Part shown: positions 1-18,343 of the stretch, piece after piece
Position numbering within the stretch: position 1 is the stretch's first letter
Layout: the number at the start of each line of letters is the position of its first letter
Assembly (NCBI GenBank): GCA_000181795.3
Contig: CM012954.1
Coordinates: forward strand, 13,047,618 to 13,111,617
DNA: 64,000 bases
Reading direction: 5' to 3'
Source: Trichinella spiralis
Taxonomy: Eukaryota; Nematoda; Enoplea; Trichinellida; Trichinellidae
The notes under the pieces: model-generated
Told to the model about the DNA's origin: nothing
The model's input: only the letters and a program-made list of their open reading frames with translations
Databases searched by the model: none
Made by a program: the position numbers and the translations under genes

Positions 1-257
1 GCCGCGTTGTGCATGAGAAAACAGACATACAGGTATATATATATATATATATATATATAAGTGCTCACAAACCGCTATCTTTCTCTATAATGAGCAAAAC
101 AATAAATAAACTGGAGGCGAGCAAAAATTGTTGTTGTTTTTCAAATACACATTTCGTTTGGACGCAATCAGTATATAGTAGTTTTATAGTAGTAGATTTT
201 CTGCTTTTCTCCAGTTTAAGTGCAAAGAAAAAGTAGAATTGCTTTTTTTTTTTGAAA
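1..257. other. Downstream flank of the MIG-15 kinase gene
   Basis: This stretch lies 3' of the minus-strand kinase gene. It holds a TA dinucleotide run at about 34-58 and otherwise ordinary AT-rich sequence. The plus-strand reading frame here (75 codons) starts in low-complexity sequence and shows no recognisable motif. I see no gene in it. Confidence 0.5.
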
Positions 258-6499
<6,242 letters not shown>

Positions 6500-8569
6500 C
6501 GTTGCAGAAGATTTATTAGAAAATAAAAAATGAAAACGGCTGTGTTCGGAAACCTCCGGTTTGGCAGCTTTTAAAGGCAAGTAGCATACCTAGAAACAAG
6601 CAGACGCCAATGCTTCTCTCGACCGACGTTGTCGTATTTTACAGGCGGCAATCGGTTAACAGTAAGATTGGCATATATTTACATTTTGTGAAAATTAAGT
6701 TCAATCACAATTTCTAAACTGATTTATCGATGCTTTGCGTTTGATTTGTCAATTTTGTTTCATTTTAAATTCAATTACTTATTTTAATAAATTTAAAATT
6801 ACTTTTATTTTTACATTTTGTTTCAATTTTTTCTATTAAGCGTGAAAAATTAATGAATCATCTTCAGATTAAATTTAAACATTGTTGTTTTTATGTTTTC
6901 TTTGAAATGCTTCATTTATGTAAATTTCAATGCCCATAATTGTAACAGGAAAATTGACCGTTTTTGATTATTACAATTTAAAGAAGCACGTGAACAGCTT
7001 GTGATTCGATGACAAATCACTTGTCATCTGTGATGTCTCTATTTTTCTTCAATTGTATTTTTTTTGTTTATTTTTGAAACTTGAACTGTTTTTTACTTTT
7101 AATACATACGCGTGGGTGTAAAATATGCAATTGATGTGCTTTATTTAGTTTTCTTTTAAATATTACAGATATTCATTGCAATTTTGTTTGTTTGAATGTT
7201 GTTTGCCATGTTCTATTAAAATGATCTATCGTCCATCTTTTGAATTCTGTTCCAATAAGTGACGGGTGAAAATTTGTCCACTAAAAGTCACATCATAATC
7301 TGTGGAAAAGAAGCAAATATATGATTAACTTGTCCATCTTGTTAAGATGATTGATGTTAAAGCTAACGTTGACACTTTTGCAATAGCATGCAGATTTTAG
7401 ATTATCTGTCATTTGAACCGAATAATCTTGAAATTTAGTGAATTGAAAGCGATAAATGTATACATTTTTTTACTTTTTTATAAAATTTTTTAACATTTGT
7501 AATTTTGAAAAAAATTGTTTTTTTTCATTTGCAAAATTTTTACTGAAAATAATCCGAACATATATTGTAAATGTATTTAATAATTTTTTTTTGACTTTGT
7601 GACTTTTAGTCATTTTGACTTTATTATTTTTTTCGTTCATACGGTAGAAATTGGAGAAAAAAAACATTCAATTGGACGAGCGCGGGAAGAAGTTGTTTAT
7701 GCAGTGGTGATTTTTTCATTGTTTTTCCGAACAGTACGCGATATTATAAATTTATATGTCAAGAGAAGATTATAATTTTTACGTCGGCGGTATGAAAATT
7801 TCAACGAAAAAAATAGTAAGTAAAAAAAAAATTTATTTATTGTCTAAAAATAGTTTGCAATTGAATTTGGCGTTTTGTTTCACAAGATTGTGATGCGTGA
7901 TTCAGTTTCATTATCGAAAAATTTTCCGTGCGTTGAAGTCAATTTTCGAGCACTAGTTGATGTAAATTTTTTTTCATCCTTTTCGTTCGGCCTTTTCATC
8001 TGCGTGGGTGGTTTGGTGTCGTTCATCTTATCATTTCTTCACAGGTCGTTTTGACCTGGTTAATTGTCAACCGATTTGTACAGTTCCATTTCATATTAAT
8101 AATGTTGTTGTTAATAATAATAATTATTATTATTATAATGGTCAAATTATCAATTGATTGACTGATTGATTGATCGATTAATTGATTTTCTCGCCTTTTC
8201 AACCGAGACAAAAATAATTCAAAAATCATCAAAAAAGAAGGAAAAAAATTTCGATCAAAATTATGAAGTTGAGGAAAGAGTTAGTTGTTGTTAATTGACG
8301 TGTCGAAAACCGGTTTTCGTTTGCAATTTCGAATACGAATACTGTCCGCCCTCGGCAGAGAGAAAATATCGATTTGAAATTTCGTGTCGATTTTCGCGAC
8401 GCACAAAAAAAAACACGACCGTCAAATGGAGACAATTTTATTTCAATTTCAAATTTCCGACAACGACAATAGTTTTTTTTTCAACGGAAAACGTTTTCCA
8501 TACTGTGGGTAAAAAAAATAAAGTTGCATATTCAAATATTTGAAAATGGTCGATTTTTTTTGATTTTCT
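6500..8569. other. Intergenic: mig-15 upstream region and alpha-glucosidase 3' flank
   Basis: About 2.1 kb without a supported gene. It should contain the mig-15 promoter and 5' UTR. The sequence is AT-rich with poly-A/T runs and an imperfect AT palindrome near 8103-8140 (AAT/ATT triplets). Open frames here (for example 8295-8543 plus) are short and without motifs. Confidence 0.5.
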
Positions 8570-11296
8570 TTATTCGTCAACCAATTCTATAAGATGCACG
8601 AATGAAGAGGCGGAAAAGGTGATGTTCAAATGGAGTAGACTTAGGATGGTTTTGTCGGGATCGATTTGAAAATGTTTCGAAGGCAGGCGTTGGCCGTCTA
8701 GGGTCGCCCCGGCCGGCAATCCGCCCTGGAGACCGAGCACGACCACTTTGTCCACAGTCAACTCGGTGTAATAGTGGACAGCGGTCAGTTGGAATTTTCT
8801 GGTTTCTTCGAATTTCAAATCGACCAACGTGTGCTTGTTCTCCACCACCGAATCGTAAGCTTCGCCGTCGTCCCAGAACAAATTTCCCACGGCTCTTTGC
8901 TCTTCGTCCAAACAAATCAGCAAGTTGATCGGATTCCGCCTCGACCAGTGGGTATTGTTCACCGGTATTTGCCATGGAATGATCGAACCGCCTTTGAAAA
9001 ACAACCCAATATTCTGCTTGCCGATGTATACGGTTCGATTTCGATATTCGCTTCCGATTTCGATTTTCACTTCTTCCAACGAGGTGAGATTGTACCAGCG
9101 TCCGGCCGGAAAATACGCTTCTCTCAGTGTACTGTACGGTTCCAGTATGGGTACGATCATCAGACTGGATCCCCAGAGAAATTGATCGTCAATTGTACGG
9201 GCAGTTTTGTCGGCCGGATATTCGAAAAACAACGGTCTGACAACGGTGGCGCCGACAAAGTGAGCCCAAAAGAACAACGTGTACAAATAGGGTAGTAGAC
9301 TGTAGCGGAGCAGGAGCACTTTGCGAATTGCTGCCGTCGTTTCCGGCGACCACGAAGCCGGATCTTGATCCACGTCGCTGTTGTCGGTGTTGTGATTGCG
9401 GCTGAACGGATAGAACGCTCCCAATTGGGACCATCTCAAGCAGAGCTCTTCGTCGGCGTTGCCGTTGAAACCGCATATATCCGATCCGGTCATCGGTATG
9501 CCGAACAGTTGAAATTCGAGCATGTTGATAATCGACCAACGCATGTGTGACCATTGGCTCCAATTGTCGCCCGACCAGTGATTGGCAAATTGACCCGATC
9601 CTGAGAAAGTGGAACGGCTCAAAATGAACGGCCTTTTGCCTGGGATGATGTTCGACAACGCCGTGTGCGTGACTATGGATTCGGACAAGCCGTAAATGTT
9701 GTGCAAATGGTAATGCTTGCCGAGGTACTGGTCGGCATCCATGCAAATTGTTTTCTCCAATATATTGCCCGCCGCCGGATTGTACGGCGGTTGGTTGAGT
9801 TTGTTCTGCGTGCATCCGCTTGTGGAACCGTCGACAAAATTTGCCGGCTCGTTCATGTCGATCCAAATTCCGTCGAACGACACTGTCTTGTGGAGGCGTT
9901 TCAAAAAATACGTCCAATAAGTGACCGTGTCGGGATTTGTAAAATCTGGCCAGTAGGTTTTGCCGGGCCACACGACACCTTCCAACGGTTGTCCGGTATT
10001 TGCATCTTTGATGAAAATGTCCATTTTCAGACCATGTTCGACAGGTTCGTACGGTTGTTCGGGTTGACTTGGAATGCCGGGGTCGATTATTGGTATTAAT
10101 TTCATTTGATATTGTTGGTGGAGTTGATCGACGAAATTGTTCAAATTTTTGAAATTATCATCATCGACGACAAAATCCATACGATTTTTCATATAATCAA
10201 TGTCCAAAAATTGACCATCTTGCGGAATGTTGGCGTTGCGATTGCGTTCGACAACTTCGGCAAGCATGGTTAAATTTTTATAACCGAAACGACTGAGGTG
10301 AAATCCCAACGACCAGTAGGGTGGAAAGTTGGGATTGCCGACCAGTGTCAAATATTGGCTGACCACTTGGGCAGGAGTTGGACCGAGCATGACGAATAAT
10401 TGCAACGGTCCGCCAATGGTGCGGAACGTCACGACCGACGGGTCCGGTTGCAAGGTGACGTCCATGGCGTGCGTGTTGAAAATGAACACACCGTGGGCGT
10501 TGCCTTCTTCGTCTTCCATGCACAAATAGAACGGATGCACACCGTACAAATTTGACGGACCGCCTTCGGGCGGATGGTCGCGCGCCATCATTGTCCACCG
10601 GCGCCATTGGAAATTGTGCTTCAACTGTTCGTGGACATTTTCACCCAAACCGTACAGATCTTCGGATGGAACTTTGAACGCCAATTGGGAATATTGTTCG
10701 GCTAACGTGAAGCCGGGCAAATTTCTCGAATCAACCAACACTCGGCCAGTTTTGTTTCGAACAACTGCAAAACCGAACGGATCTTGATCCAAATAGAGCC
10801 TGTACAATGGATCGACGGGAGCTTTGTTCGAGACCGCTTGTCGAAAATTGTTCAAAGCCGTATCCAAGTGAACATGATGAACATGGTGACCAGCAGCATC
10901 GACGCTGTGATTAGAAGTGAATGTGATGCTGATGATCGAATCGGACAACGATTCCACTTTCATCAGTGCTTGGTGAAAATCGTCACCGAAAAGCGTGGGC
11001 GTTGGTTTGCGTTTCAAATTGGCTACAAAATACGGCGCCACTGTTTCAGTGAAATGGTCGTTCGAGGTGATTTCGTAGCCGGCAAAGTGGGGATCTTGTG
11101 GATTGTCGAAAAATCGACACCAAGGTACGTTTGGCTCAGAGCTCGCCTGCCAGACGCATCCGCGACTTTGGCACTGTTCCATCGTGGCCATCGGATCCGG
11201 ATGGCAGTCGAGAATTATGCTGCCATTCAAAATCGGGATCGTTTGGCAAAGTAGCACAAGAAGAAAGCAGTCGGTGATCAGAGCAACTTTGCACAT
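8570..11296 (-). CDS. GH31 alpha-glucosidase (acid maltase / GAA-like), single exon
   Basis: Hydrolyses terminal alpha-1,4-glucose residues of maltose or glycogen, in the lysosome or secretory pathway. The frame opens at 11368, but the Met at 11296 is followed directly by a good signal peptide (MCKVALITDCFLLVLLC), so I start there (908 aa; 932 aa from the upstream Met). Next comes a trefoil P-type domain (about residues 27-62, cysteine pattern C..C..GC.W....W C), then the GH31 barrel with nucleophile motif WIDMNEPANF (Asp at about residue 480) and acid/base motif HWSGDNWSQW (Asp at about 577), then beta-sandwich domains. Length fits the GAA family. The gene has no intron, unlike most neighbours, and is richer in G+C than its surroundings. 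The AATAAA polyadenylation-type hexamer overlaps the stop codon (GAATAAAG). Which family member it is (lysosomal GAA versus a secreted maltase) cannot be settled here. Confidence 0.93.
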   Translation of the reverse strand: MCKVALITDCFLLVLLCQTIPILNGSIILDCHPDPMATMEQCQSRGCVWQASSEPNVPWCRFFDNPQDPHFAGYEITSNDHFTETVAPYFVANLKRKPTPTLFGDDFHQALMKVESLSDSIISITFTSNHSVDAAGHHVHHVHLDTALNNFRQAVSNKAPVDPLYRLYLDQDPFGFAVVRNKTGRVLVDSRNLPGFTLAEQYSQLAFKVPSEDLYGLGENVHEQLKHNFQWRRWTMMARDHPPEGGPSNLYGVHPFYLCMEDEEGNAHGVFIFNTHAMDVTLQPDPSVVTFRTIGGPLQLFVMLGPTPAQVVSQYLTLVGNPNFPPYWSLGFHLSRFGYKNLTMLAEVVERNRNANIPQDGQFLDIDYMKNRMDFVVDDDNFKNLNNFVDQLHQQYQMKLIPIIDPGIPSQPEQPYEPVEHGLKMDIFIKDANTGQPLEGVVWPGKTYWPDFTNPDTVTYWTYFLKRLHKTVSFDGIWIDMNEPANFVDGSTSGCTQNKLNQPPYNPAAGNILEKTICMDADQYLGKHYHLHNIYGLSESIVTHTALSNIIPGKRPFILSRSTFSGSGQFANHWSGDNWSQWSHMRWSIINMLEFQLFGIPMTGSDICGFNGNADEELCLRWSQLGAFYPFSRNHNTDNSDVDQDPASWSPETTAAIRKVLLLRYSLLPYLYTLFFWAHFVGATVVRPLFFEYPADKTARTIDDQFLWGSSLMIVPILEPYSTLREAYFPAGRWYNLTSLEEVKIEIGSEYRNRTVYIGKQNIGLFFKGGSIIPWQIPVNNTHWSRRNPINLLICLDEEQRAVGNLFWDDGEAYDSVVENKHTLVDLKFEETRKFQLTAVHYYTELTVDKVVVLGLQGGLPAGATLDGQRLPSKHFQIDPDKTILSLLHLNITFSASSFVHLIELVDE

Positions 11297-11368
11297 TTTT
11301 TCAAAGATGATGATGATGATGCACACTGGAATGAAGCTTGTCGAACACTGGCGACAAATTAACTGCAA

Positions 11369-13988
11369 CTATATACCAATAGTTCACTAGTTATCTGATA
11401 GGCTAATTTGACGACGTTCTTCTGTCCCCTATTGGAATTTTTCTACTGTTGTGGTGTTGTTTGCCAGCAAGGCAGGCAGGCAATGACAAACGATAAGCTT
11501 CTTGTTTTTTTTTCTTCACACACACACACACAATAAGTGGGAAGATGGTTTGTTAGCTATATATATATATAATGTGTTCTGTACTTTGTGGGAAAGTTGA
11601 TGTACAATTGTAGTATAAAGCCGGGCGATCAGTTATCGAAAATGATTTTTCAATACGATACAATTAGCCATATAATAATAATAAAGCGACCAGTTTGTTC
11701 GATCCTTTTCACCATGACGTCATCTCTCATCGTTGACATCTTCTTCTAGCTGTGACGTGGACAAAATTCTCTTCTTGCACAAATTTCTGGTAGCATTTAT
11801 GCAAAAAAAACAAAGAAGAGGAAAAAAAACTTTCTCTTTCTCTCTTCTCTAAAAAGAATAAGCAAAGTTTAATGTCTGTTTGTTTTTTGTTTTTAAGTTT
11901 CAGTTATGAATGATTTTTTAAAAAAAAGCGCAAACGTCGTCGTAACAGTAGTAGTTTTATGTAAATTTTTTTTCACCTGATAGATGGTGTTTATCGAAAC
12001 GAGCGACGAAAATCAAAAAATAAAAAAAAACAAGGCGTGTAACAAATTTTTGTTCCATTTTGTTTACAATGTTCGAAATGGATTATTTATAACCAAAAAT
12101 GCGTTGTATCAACATATTTTTTTTTGCTCCTGTGTGTTAATTTGTATTTTGTCAGTGGGAAAAAAACGTGCGATTTATAATTTATAAAAATTAATATTAT
12201 TAATAATAGAAATTGTTGATTTTATACGATTATTAATTATTACGCGTTGCGTGCTATTTCACTCAGTAGAGCGAAATAGTTTTGGTTTTTTTTTTGTCCA
12301 ACTGGTTCCCTGTTCGAGCAACGTGAAATTGTGAAGCAAAAGCTAAGGGAAAAAAATGAAATTTTCACCGATCAATAAATAAATAAATAAATAAATAAAT
12401 TTGAAAATTGACGCGAAAAATATTTTCCACTATCTGTGTAAGGTATGCGTTATCGCATGTTGCAGAATGAAGAATGCGAAATGTCAGGCATGTTATCTGT
12501 GCACTTGTGAACAATAATTTCCACAATAGTTGTTGATGAATTTAACGCAACCCACTTTGCTGATGATTATGCAGATTTTTAAAAATTTAAAAATATTTTT
12601 CATCTCATGTATAAACAATAATAATTTGAATTTCAATTTTCCTATCCGACGTGAAATACTACTTACTACTGGCCGGCTGGCTGGCTGGCATCGACATTGA
12701 CATGTCCGAAGTCCACCAATGGAAAATGTTCACAAAGTAAATAGCTGAGAATTGCCCGTAAGCTTTATGGTCAACAAATCCGTCAAACAAAAGTAAATGT
12801 TAATAAAACGGACGAAAAAAGCAACTAAAAGCGAAAGTGAACATTCACTGCACACGATTTTTTTTTCTGCATTATGTATATTATTATTATTATTATTATT
12901 ATTATCAAAACATGCAGAAATTAATAATACTCACTTGAAGTTGAAATCAACTGAAACAGGAACTATTTTATCGTTGCTGTTGTTGTTGTTGTTGTTGTTG
13001 TTAATCAAGTTCACAGAATGTAATCGATTTTATTTCCATTTAATTCGTTACTTATTATTATTACTGTAGCTTGAATTTAAATGAGACAAAAAAAATACAG
13101 GTCAACTGCCAGTGTTATATATACCTTTTTCTGATGAAATTGATTATGTGTTAAATCAATTTTACTTCGAAAAATACTACTGCTACCCAATTAATTGAAA
13201 ATGCCATTTGTTCAACTGATACTTTTATTCCACTCCAACTGGTACTACATTAATTTTGCCGGCCAAAGATGTGCAGATAAATATAACAACCAAGTTGTAC
13301 TTCTTCTCTTTACTTTTTCCTTTTTTTTCTCGGTCAAGGTAGTCATTTACCGTCCAATAAATAATATTGAAACTATTTTTCATTTATATTCACTGCACTG
13401 CTGCTGCTGCTGCACGTTGACTATTATATAAAAGAATTTTAAACTTGACAACGCGCATCTGATTGATACAAACTGAACTGATCATTTCTGATGATGATCG
13501 GTGCGAAATTTAAAATAATAAATTGATTGTCCAAACACATCAATAAATAGAATCTACTTGTAGAATTGCTTTTCTTTTAAATATTTTTTTTTCTTTTTTT
13601 TTCTTAAATTTATTTAGGCTTCTTATTTTTTTACATTTTTAAAAATTATAATAATGAAAAATTGAATAAAATTTTACAATTATACAAGACAAAGAAATTT
13701 CACACCCTTTACTAATGGTTTAGTAAAACTTTTGCATAAATTACTAATAAATTTATTAATTTCTTATTTTTAATCACTTTTTATTCATTCATTCGAACAT
13801 TTATAAATGCAACTTATTTTTTGTCAATTTTGTATTTCATAATTATTTGATCAATCTTGAAATTTAGAACTTTCCAAGGGGTACTGTAGAAAAGGGAAAT
13901 TTTGAAACGGTGTGCGCATTGATGGAATTTCGTTCAATTGACATTTGAGCAGCGTTTCAGTTCAACTGCGGATGTTGAATGATGAACG
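11369..13988. other. Intergenic between alpha-glucosidase and Nischarin-like gene
   Basis: This 2.6-kb stretch between divergent genes should hold both promoters. I see CA and TA microsatellites near 11517-11571, an AAAT tetranucleotide run near 12374-12400, an ATT run near 12880-12904, a GTT run near 12973-13002 and a GCT run near 13398-13410. Reading frames here (for example 12797-13069) translate mainly these repeats. No gene is supported. Confidence 0.55.
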
Positions 13989-16167
13989 ATGGCATTGTTC
14001 TCTTGTATGAATGTTGAACCTTTGCACAAATATTGCCAAATCACCAAATTTGCCAACAAAGAAGATTACATCGTAAGCAAATTTCCATTCTTATCACTTT
14101 TTAAATCTGTTCTTTGATCATTCAACAATAGCCAACAGCAGTTTTTTTATTTTAAATATTATTTAAACATCCAGATAGCCTTGCTGTTGCTTGCAGTCGA
14201 ATTGTACTATCCGATTTATTTGCATAGTTTGTATTGTTTTAATTTTTTTATAATAACAAATTTGTGCAGGTGTACACAGTTCGTGTTAATGTTGAAGATG
14301 TGTCTTGGACTTTGGACCGTCGCTACAGTGAATTCGATGCTTTCGATCGTGCACATGTGAAATTTCCAGGATTTCCGAGTCTTCCACCGAAAAAAGTGAT
14401 CGGCAATCAAGATGTCAATTTTCTCAATCAACGGAAAGTGCAACTTGAAAAGTACATCAATTCAGTGTTCATTTTCGACTGCATGGAACAAAAAGCCAAA
14501 GGACTGGCATCCCTGCCTCGTCTGATTGCATCCTTTTTGCACTTCAATCGATACGTAAGATCTTTTTCATCCAGATCCAGATCCAGATACAAGTGTAGTA
14601 GCATTTTCGAGCACCGTATTGGATTTTAGTTTTTTTTCACTTAAAGTATGACTTCTTTTTTCAGGAAATACATTCAATTATTGATGAAATTGCCATCGTT
14701 CACGTTGGGTCCGATAAAAGTAGTGATTCTTTTTTTGAATTTTCTACACTCGAATTGCATGCCGTGACCGAGCGTTTCAAAATGGCCGGCTCATCTTTTG
14801 GCTGTTCTCCTGATTTTCGTTTCGACTTTGGTCAAGTAGCGGAATTTATTGCTAATGTTAAAAAATTGAAAGTATATTTTTCTTTTTTAATTTAATACTA
14901 TTGAAATATAGTGAAATTCAAGTTCAAACAGTTCCATTTAGATTTCTGGAAACAAATGCACCGGAACCAGTGATATTCGACTAGACTCGCTTAGGTTCGA
15001 TTTGATGCACTTCAAATCGTTGGAACATTTATGGGTATGTGAAGTTGAAATGTTATTTTAATATTTTGTTTTCTTTTTCTCTCTGGACAAATTTCTTGAT
15101 TTATCCTTTTCAGATTTGTTATTGTGACGCGTCCAATATTTCGGGTATGGAATATATTGCGGCAAATCTTTCTTCATTGACTGTTCACAATACGTTGGAT
15201 AGAATTTCGGTCAGTTTTGAAAATTATTTCCATTTTTCATAATTGAAACTGACTGATGATCGTTCTGTTTCAGGAACTACTTTCCCAATGCGGAGTGGAC
15301 GAAGAACGTTGTGAAAATTTGATCCCATGGCCCAAAGTGAAATCTGTCGATTTCTCTTTCAACAATTTGTGCCATATCGATGCGTCCATAGTATTTTTGC
15401 TAGCTAGCTTTTTCTTCTTTTCGTTGGCCAATTGTACTTGTACACTTTTTAATCGAAGATTTTCAGACGGCGCTGCGTTATGTCCACTTTTTGGATTTGG
15501 CCTGCAATTGCCTTACGGATATATGCAATTTGCAGCATTTGCCTTATCTTCGAGAATTGAATCTTTCCAACAATAGAATTGAAAAGATCGACGATTGGCA
15601 CTTGAAACTGGGAAATGTGAAAAAAATATGGCTAGTAAATAATAGAATCAAACAACTGAAAGGTGTGATGTATTGGAAATTGAAGTTTCTCATGTTGTGA
15701 ATTTGACAATTTTTTCAGGACTCGCAAAATTGTATTCTTTGGAATTTTTGGATCTCAGGGACAATCAACTGTCCCAGATTGGTCACATTTGGCCACTCGG
15801 TCAGTTGCCGTGTCTTCACGAATTGTTGGTCAGCGGTAATACAGCCGAAAATATGGTCGACTACAGGACTCGAATTTTGGAAGCATTCGGCAGTCGAGCC
15901 AACGAACTGCGTTTGGATAACGAATATCCCACCCAACGTGAACTGGACACTGTGGCCGTTCGACTGGCCATTCGTGAAGCGAAAGAGGACCGTCGACGCC
16001 AGCTGCTCAAAGTTACCGAGCAGATCAGTCGTGAGCTGAATTTAGCCGAAGCCGAAGTGTTGAACATCAGCAAACAAGCCGGTTCATCTGCTTACTCGGA
16101 ACCGAAACGAACAGTAAAAGCAGACTTTGGCCAAAGTAGCACAATGAAAAATAATAACACTGACTGA
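13989..16167 (+). CDS. Nischarin-like PX + leucine-rich-repeat protein (short form)
   Basis: Eight exons: 13989-14072, 14270-14554, 14665-14871, 14942-15034, 15114-15209, 15274-15390, 15467-15662, 15719-16167, all phases consistent, about 508 aa. Residues about 10-120 form a PX (phosphoinositide-binding) domain with WTLDRRYSEF, FPGFPSLPPKK and NQRKVQLEKYIN. Residues about 180-400 hold leucine-rich repeats including LRELNLSNNRIEKI and LEFLDLRDNQLSQIG, ending in a cap-like segment (NTAENMVDYRTRILEAFG). Nischarin binds integrin alpha-5, PAK/LIMK kinases and endosomal PI3P, and restrains cell motility; that role is inferred by homology. Vertebrate Nischarin is about 1500 aa. Here the long C-terminal part is absent and the protein ends in a charged tail. 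The first Met at 13989 was chosen because the frame opens straight into the PX fold; an ATG at 13982 hits an early stop. An AATAAA lies about 85 bp after the stop. Confidence 0.85.
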
Positions 16168-17535
16168 CCGACTCTACCCATTCAATCCAGTGATATTTGG
16201 TTTGTTTTTTTTCAGTTTTTTGTTCAAAGTTTTTTTCTTTTGAAAATATTGTAATAAATGATTTTTTCAAAACTGCAACAACTGCAGCAGCATTTCTTTG
16301 AACAACAACAATTGGCCAATCAATTTTCGTTTTCGAGTTGTTATAGTAGCAATTGTCAACTAAATTTCTAAACTTTGACGAGGTAAATTTTCAAATATTT
16401 TGCTCACATGAAAAAACAAAATGCGTAAAATTTGCAACAGAAGCCAAATTGTGAATACAATTTCCAATTCAAAATAGACCACTTCATATTGATCTGTTGT
16501 GAAAATGGAAATTAATTCAAACAATCATCGTTGAGAATGTTTTATTGGAAAGTTTAAATTTAAAAATTTGATAATCGCTTTTTATTAAATTTCTAAATAA
16601 AGTAATACACTTCTAATGGATAAAATAAATTCAAATGTTTGAACTTGATTTTAAAAAATGTAGATTAATGACAATCAGGTACATTGAGGTCAACCTTTGA
16701 ATTGTTTGCATATCTTGTGTTTTGATCAGAAGAAAGGAATAATAATTTGGGTAGCTAATTTTTACTTCAATTATGTATTAAACTGCTTTATTTTAATACG
16801 GAAAGTAGTGCGCTGACCGTAATTATGTTTTTTTATCACTGTCCGTTTAACTGCCCATGGACATCTGATGTCACAGTGTTCATCTGATGCTTTTTGAATT
16901 GTCCAATTGACCTCATATCGTCTATCATATCTCGCCTTAGATCTTCAATGTTTGCGTCCTGTGACCGTCTTTTTTATTCTATACATTTTTAATATTTTGT
17001 GCAATATTTTTGAAAATACAAATCAATGCTTGTGTCCATTTAATACAAGATGTTCGAGTGGTTTTCTTTTGTGATGTTGATTTTCTATTCAAACATGAAC
17101 TTTCATGTTATTATACTTGTGTTACGCTTTCACACTTGACAGCTAATTTCATAAAATTGAATGCACACTTTTAATGAACTGTACAACTTTTTTCGATTTT
17201 GTGCAACATTTGATTTGCGCTGTGACAATCACATCATTCATGCTCATCGTTTCAAATTTTAGAAGAATAATTGTGGATAATTTGGCAACAGATTTATGAT
17301 TCGCCGTTCGACGAGGGTAATTAATAATGACATTCATTTGTGCTATTTACCTAGTAGTAATCGTATTGTAAATATTTCTTGAATATTGAAAACTTCTTAT
17401 CTGACATAAATATGACTTAATTTGCATAAATATTATTAAATGAATGAACCAATTATTGGTAACAAATTAAAATTTTATTCATCGCAAGTACTTGTATTTG
17501 AAATATTTTAAATTAAGAACATCTAGTTGAAGGAA
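16168..17535. other. Intergenic, no supported gene
   Basis: About 1.4 kb of AT-rich sequence between the Nischarin-like gene and the RS-rich gene. It begins with the 3' UTR of the former. I found no convincing exon, although an upstream first exon of the RS-rich gene could hide here. The minus-strand frame at 17149-17337 has no motif. Confidence 0.45.
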
Positions 17536-18259
17536 ATGAGAAGAAAAGAAGCTGAAGAGCGGCTTAAAATGGAAAAGATTAAGAAAGCTGCAGGGGACAA
17601 GAGTCCCAAAAGCAAAGCATCCTCAAAAAACACCTCGGAAAAGTCGGGTAGCGATAATTCAATTTGTTTTGTATTCATTGTTTCATATTCATTTTTTATT
17701 CATTCATTTAAAGAAAAGAACACTAAAAGAAAGAGCAAAAGTAGAAGCAGGTCGAGATCTCGTTCCAGATCCAGAGATAGGTCTCAGAATTCAAGTAAAA
17801 AAATGGATAAAAGCGACACCAAGTACAACAGTGGTATGATATCGCGAGAAATATCAGAGCATGAATCTAAATCTCCCCTCAAATCAGCTGCTGGTCAGCA
17901 GAGGGTTTTAGATGCACCTTTGCCTACGACGACTGTGCAACGGAGATCTCGTGAATGAATTTTTGCTTTCATGTGTAAAATTTGAAATTTACAATTAATA
18001 CAATTCAGGTGCTGTATATGGAAGAAAGCCTGATCTTGATGAAGCAGATTATCCGTTTGGAAGGATAGAACATACACCATCCAGTGCTGTTTCGTCCGAT
18101 CTTTTTCCAACTAATGAAAAGAAAAAATGTCCCAGAAATTATTGCATGTATGCATTATTCTTTATCATATGTTGTATTGTAGCGTTAGCTGTGGCGATTT
18201 ATACTTTTCCAAGTTGTCCTTTCTATAACCGTGTTTTATCTTATTTGTCTTTTGAATAA
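17536..18259 (+). CDS. Small RS-repeat protein with one C-terminal membrane segment
   Basis: I do not recognise this gene. Exons 17536-17647, 17714-17950 and 18009-18259 give about 199 aa. The first intron is 66 bp, a multiple of three and open, so it may be retained, adding 22 residues. The N-terminus is a charged helix rich in Lys/Glu (RRKEAEERLKMEK). Next come a Ser/Lys stretch, a run of Arg-Ser dipeptides (KSRSRSRSRSRSRSRDRS) and an acidic linker. A hydrophobic segment of about 23 residues (YALFFIICCIVALAVAIYTF) sits 16 residues from the end. This suggests a tail-anchored, cytosol- or nucleus-facing protein. RS repeats near a membrane segment recall nuclear-envelope proteins such as the lamin B receptor, but I see no Tudor or LEM domain. 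The second donor (GTGAAT) is weak, and the true start could lie in an unseen upstream exon because an acceptor-like ATCTAG immediately precedes the frame. Confidence 0.55.
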
Positions 18260-18312
18260 CATTCTGTTTTTGCACGGCATTATATTTATTCTTTTTAACT
18301 TTTATAACCACA

Positions 18313-18343
<31 letters not shown>

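Noticed and set aside
34-58. TA runs as TATA boxes
   Set aside because: Dinucleotide microsatellites occur throughout introns and gaps and are not placed consistently before starts.
9189-9971. 260-codon minus-strand frame and other long frames within 8.6-11.3 kb
   Set aside because: These are shadows of the alpha-glucosidase gene in other frames, with Arg/His/Gln-rich translations and no motif.
12797-13069. 90-codon frame with Leu runs
   Set aside because: It mostly translates ATT and GTT microsatellites.
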